From Pseudoalteromonas spongiae UST010723-006 (GTDB lineage Bacteria; Pseudomonadota; Gammaproteobacteria; Enterobacterales; Alteromonadaceae): a stretch of 64,000 nt of DNA. The stretch lies in contig NZ_CP011039.1 of NCBI RefSeq assembly GCF_000238255.3, positions 1,413,001-1,477,000 on the forward strand, written 5' to 3'. The notes under the pieces are model-generated. The model had not been told where the DNA came from and made no database searches. It saw only the letters and a program-made list of their open reading frames with translations. The position numbers and the translations under genes were made by a program. Positions 62,056 through 64,000 of the stretch are shown piece by piece. Numbering within the stretch: position 1 is the first letter of the stretch; the number at the start of each line of letters is the position of its first letter.

Positions 62056-63270
62056 ATGACGAACCCGCAAAATGTGTCGTTAAATGCGTCAACGGAACTC
62101 GAGTTTATCGATCCATCCGCATTAGACATACCTACTGTTAGTTTATTAGATGAAAATGGTCATTTAGTAAAAGGCGCAGTAGATCCAAACATTGATAAAG
62201 ACACTGCACTAAAAATTTACAAAACCATGCGATTCATCCGTGCGTTAGATGAACGTATGCAAGCAGCCCAACGGCAAGGTCGCGTTTCGTTCTATATGCA
62301 ATGTTTAGGTGAAGAAGGCGCAGTTACGGCCAGTGCCGCAGCGCTAAAAGACAGCGATATGATTATGGCGCAGTATCGCGAGCAAGCAGCATTGCGTTAT
62401 CGCGGTTTTAGCTTAGAGCAGTTTATGAACCAAATGTTCTCTAATGAGAAAGATTTGGGTAAAGGTCGTCAAATGCCAATTCACTATGGTTCAAAAGAAT
62501 TGCACTACATGACGATTTCATCCCCTCTTGGAACGCAAATTCCACAAGCAACAGGCTATGCATATTCACAAAAAATTCCACACATTAATGCGCAATCGGG
62601 CGAGCTTGATTCTGAAATTGATAACATCACGTTATGCTATTTTGGTGAAGGTGCTGCATCTGAAGGTGACTTTCACGCGGGCTTGAACATGGCTGCAGTG
62701 TTAAAAGCGCCGGTTATCTTTTTTGCGCGTAACAACGGTTATGCAATTTCGACACCGGCAGACGAGCAATTTGCCGGCGACGGTATTGCCAGCCGCGGTG
62801 TTGGTTATGGCATCAAAACAATACGTGTTGATGGTGCAGATGCGCTTGCAGTTTACGCTGCGACGCAAAAAGCACGTCAATACAGTGTAGAAACGGGTGA
62901 GCCAGTATTAATTGAATCGATTGCATATCGCTTAGGTGCGCACTCGACGTCGGATGACCCAACGGGCTATCGTTCAAAAGAAGAAGAAAGCACCAATACG
63001 AAATGCCCAATTCAACGCTTTAAAGGCTACTTATTAAGCAAAGGTTGGTTAGACGAAGCGCAAGATAACGCAGAAGATGAAAGCTTGCGAGAAGCAATTT
63101 TAGACGCTGTAAAAGTAGCTGAAAAAGTGGCTAAGCCACCGATTGAAGATTTAGTTACAGATGTGTACGACACACCAATTCCATTACTTGAAAAACAACT
63201 CGAAGCATTAAAAGAGCATGTAAAAGCGCATCCAGACGCTTACCCGACAACCGCAGGGAGAATCAAATAA
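62056..63270 (+). CDS. bkdA1: branched-chain 2-oxoacid dehydrogenase E1 alpha subunit
   Basis: The thiamine-diphosphate enzyme of the complex that turns 2-oxo acids of leucine, isoleucine and valine into acyl-CoA. The 404-residue protein has the N-terminal extension typical of BCKDH alpha and then [32 protein letters not shown]. The TPP motif is [39 protein letters not shown]. Residues [26 protein letters not shown] [15 protein letters not shown] hold the phospho-loop seen in the human subunit. Ribosome site AGAGG. It overlaps the beta gene by one base. A palindrome upstream may regulate it. Confidence 0.94.
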   Translation: MTNPQNVSLNASTELEFIDPSALDIPTVSLLDENGHLVKGAVDPNIDKDTALKIYKTMRFIRALDERMQAAQRQGRVSFYMQCLGEEGAVTASAAALKDSDMIMAQYREQAALRYRGFSLEQFMNQMFSNEKDLGKGRQMPIHYGSKELHYMTISSPLGTQIPQATGYAYSQKIPHINAQSGELDSEIDNITLCYFGEGAASEGDFHAGLNMAAVLKAPVIFFARNNGYAISTPADEQFAGDGIASRGVGYGIKTIRVDGADALAVYAATQKARQYSVETGEPVLIESIAYRLGAHSTSDDPTGYRSKEEESTNTKCPIQRFKGYLLSKGWLDEAQDNAEDESLREAILDAVKVAEKVAKPPIEDLVTDVYDTPIPLLEKQLEALKEHVKAHPDAYPTTAGRIK

Positions 63271-64000
63271 TGGCACAAATGAATATGTTACAAGCGATTA
63301 ATTCTGCGCTTGATATTTCAATGTCGGAACATCCACTTGCCTGTATTTTTGGTGAAGATGTGGGTTACTTTGGTGGTGTATTCCGTGCTACCAGTGGCTT
63401 ACAAGAAAAATACGGTAAACACCGTGTGTTTAACACGCCGCTTACAGAGCAAGGTATTTTAGGTTTCGCTAACGGTTTGGCGGCAGCAGGTGCACCTGCC
63501 ATCGCAGAAATCCAATTTGCTGACTATATTTTTCCAGCGTTTGACCAAATCGTAAACGAGTCTGCTAAGTTCCGTTACCGCAGTGGTAATGAATTTAATG
63601 TGGGTAAGCTAACTATTCGTACACCATACGGTGGCGGTATCGCCGGTGGTTTATACCACTCTCAATCGCCAGAAGCGTATTTTGCTCATACACCTGGTTT
63701 AAAATTGGTTGTGCCACGCAACGCTTACCAAGCAAAAGGTTTGTTACGCGCATGTATTAAAGACGATAACCCAGTTATTTTCTTTGAGCCTAAGCGTTTA
63801 TATCGCGCCTCTATCGGCGATGTGCCAGAAGATGATTTTATTATCCCAATTGGTAAAGCGGAAGTGGTTTCTGAAGGTTCAGACATCACGCTGCTTGCAT
63901 GGGGCGCACAAATGGAAATCATTGAAAAAGCAGCTGAAATGGCGAAGCAAGATGGCATTAGCTGTGAAGTGATTGATTTACGCAGTATTCAACCTTGGGA
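63270..64000 (+). CDS. bkdA2: branched-chain 2-oxoacid dehydrogenase E1 beta subunit, 5' part
   Basis: The partner subunit, here 243 complete codons and open at the right edge. Translation starts [20 protein letters not shown], then [70 protein letters not shown] and [28 protein letters not shown], all E1-beta hallmarks including the TPP-activating Glu in TEQGI. Its ATG overlaps the alpha stop (TAATG), so both subunits are made in equal amounts. E2 should follow beyond the window. Confidence 0.94.
   Translation, partial: MAQMNMLQAINSALDISMSEHPLACIFGEDVGYFGGVFRATSGLQEKYGKHRVFNTPLTEQGILGFANGLAAAGAPAIAEIQFADYIFPAFDQIVNESAKFRYRSGNEFNVGKLTIRTPYGGGIAGGLYHSQSPEAYFAHTPGLKLVVPRNAYQAKGLLRACIKDDNPVIFFEPKRLYRASIGDVPEDDFIIPIGKAEVVSEGSDITLLAWGAQMEIIEKAAEMAKQDGISCEVIDLRSIQPW

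Overview
The window looks like a chromosomal core segment of a marine gammaproteobacterium of the Alteromonadales, most like Pseudoalteromonas. The reasons are moderately AT-rich DNA, gammaproteobacterial gene blocks (purB-hflD-mnmA-rluE, cspD/clpS-clpA-infA, trxB-lrp-ftsK-lolA-rarA-serS, ybfE-fldA-fur, seqA-pgm), a monomeric NADP isocitrate dehydrogenase, and a large TonB-dependent receptor. The genus is an inference; there is no rRNA gene to confirm it. I see no insertion sequence, prophage, CRISPR array, tRNA or rRNA.

Layout. 1-2.4 kb: start of ccoO and all of ccoN (cbb3 oxidase, minus strand), with a divergent small lipoprotein. 2.8-5.4 kb: TonB-dependent receptor. 5.6-9.4 kb: the least ordinary stretch. 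It holds an orphan protein built from two copies of one domain, a degenerate homodimeric-type isocitrate dehydrogenase paralogue that has lost key catalytic residues, a convergent orphan gene and a LysR regulator. 9.7-18.8 kb, minus strand: small lipoprotein, csiV, mfd, aguB and aguA packed together, then a PilZ-like protein and a SulP transporter. 19.0-24.3 kb, plus strand: lolCDE, gltS and two DUF genes. 24.3-32.7 kb, minus strand: acetyltransferase, roxA, purB, hflD, mnmA, rluE, monomeric icd, cspD. 33-35.6 kb: clpS-clpA. 35.6-38.4 kb, minus: infA, bpt, aat, trxB. 38.6-48.1 kb: pssA, ald (minus), lrp, ftsK, lolA, rarA, crcB, serS. 48.4-55.4 kb: a five-gene efflux/two-component operon (membrane-fusion protein, ABC ATPase, FtsX-type permease, sigma-54 response regulator, histidine kinase) with a candidate -24/-12 promoter. 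55.6-58.3 kb, minus: fur, fldA, ybfE, a DUF2788 gene, ybfF. 58.5-64 kb, plus: seqA, pgm, astE and the start of a branched-chain 2-oxoacid dehydrogenase operon.

How genes fit together. LolCDE and LolA are parts of one lipoprotein-export route. ClpS and ClpA, with Bpt and Aat, form an N-end-rule degradation set: Aat and Bpt add destabilising N-terminal residues, ClpS recognises them, ClpA unfolds. AguA and AguB turn agmatine into putrescine. The functional isocitrate dehydrogenase is the monomeric enzyme at 30-32 kb, so the dimeric-type paralogue at 6.8-7.9 kb is free to be a non-catalytic protein.

Most promising for something undescribed: the 5.6-8.4 kb locus (pseudo-isocitrate dehydrogenase whose start codon lies in a 12-bp inverted repeat, beside a duplicated-domain orphan). 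Next come several strong palindromes in promoter regions (icd, bkd, the TonB receptor, clpS, the efflux operon).
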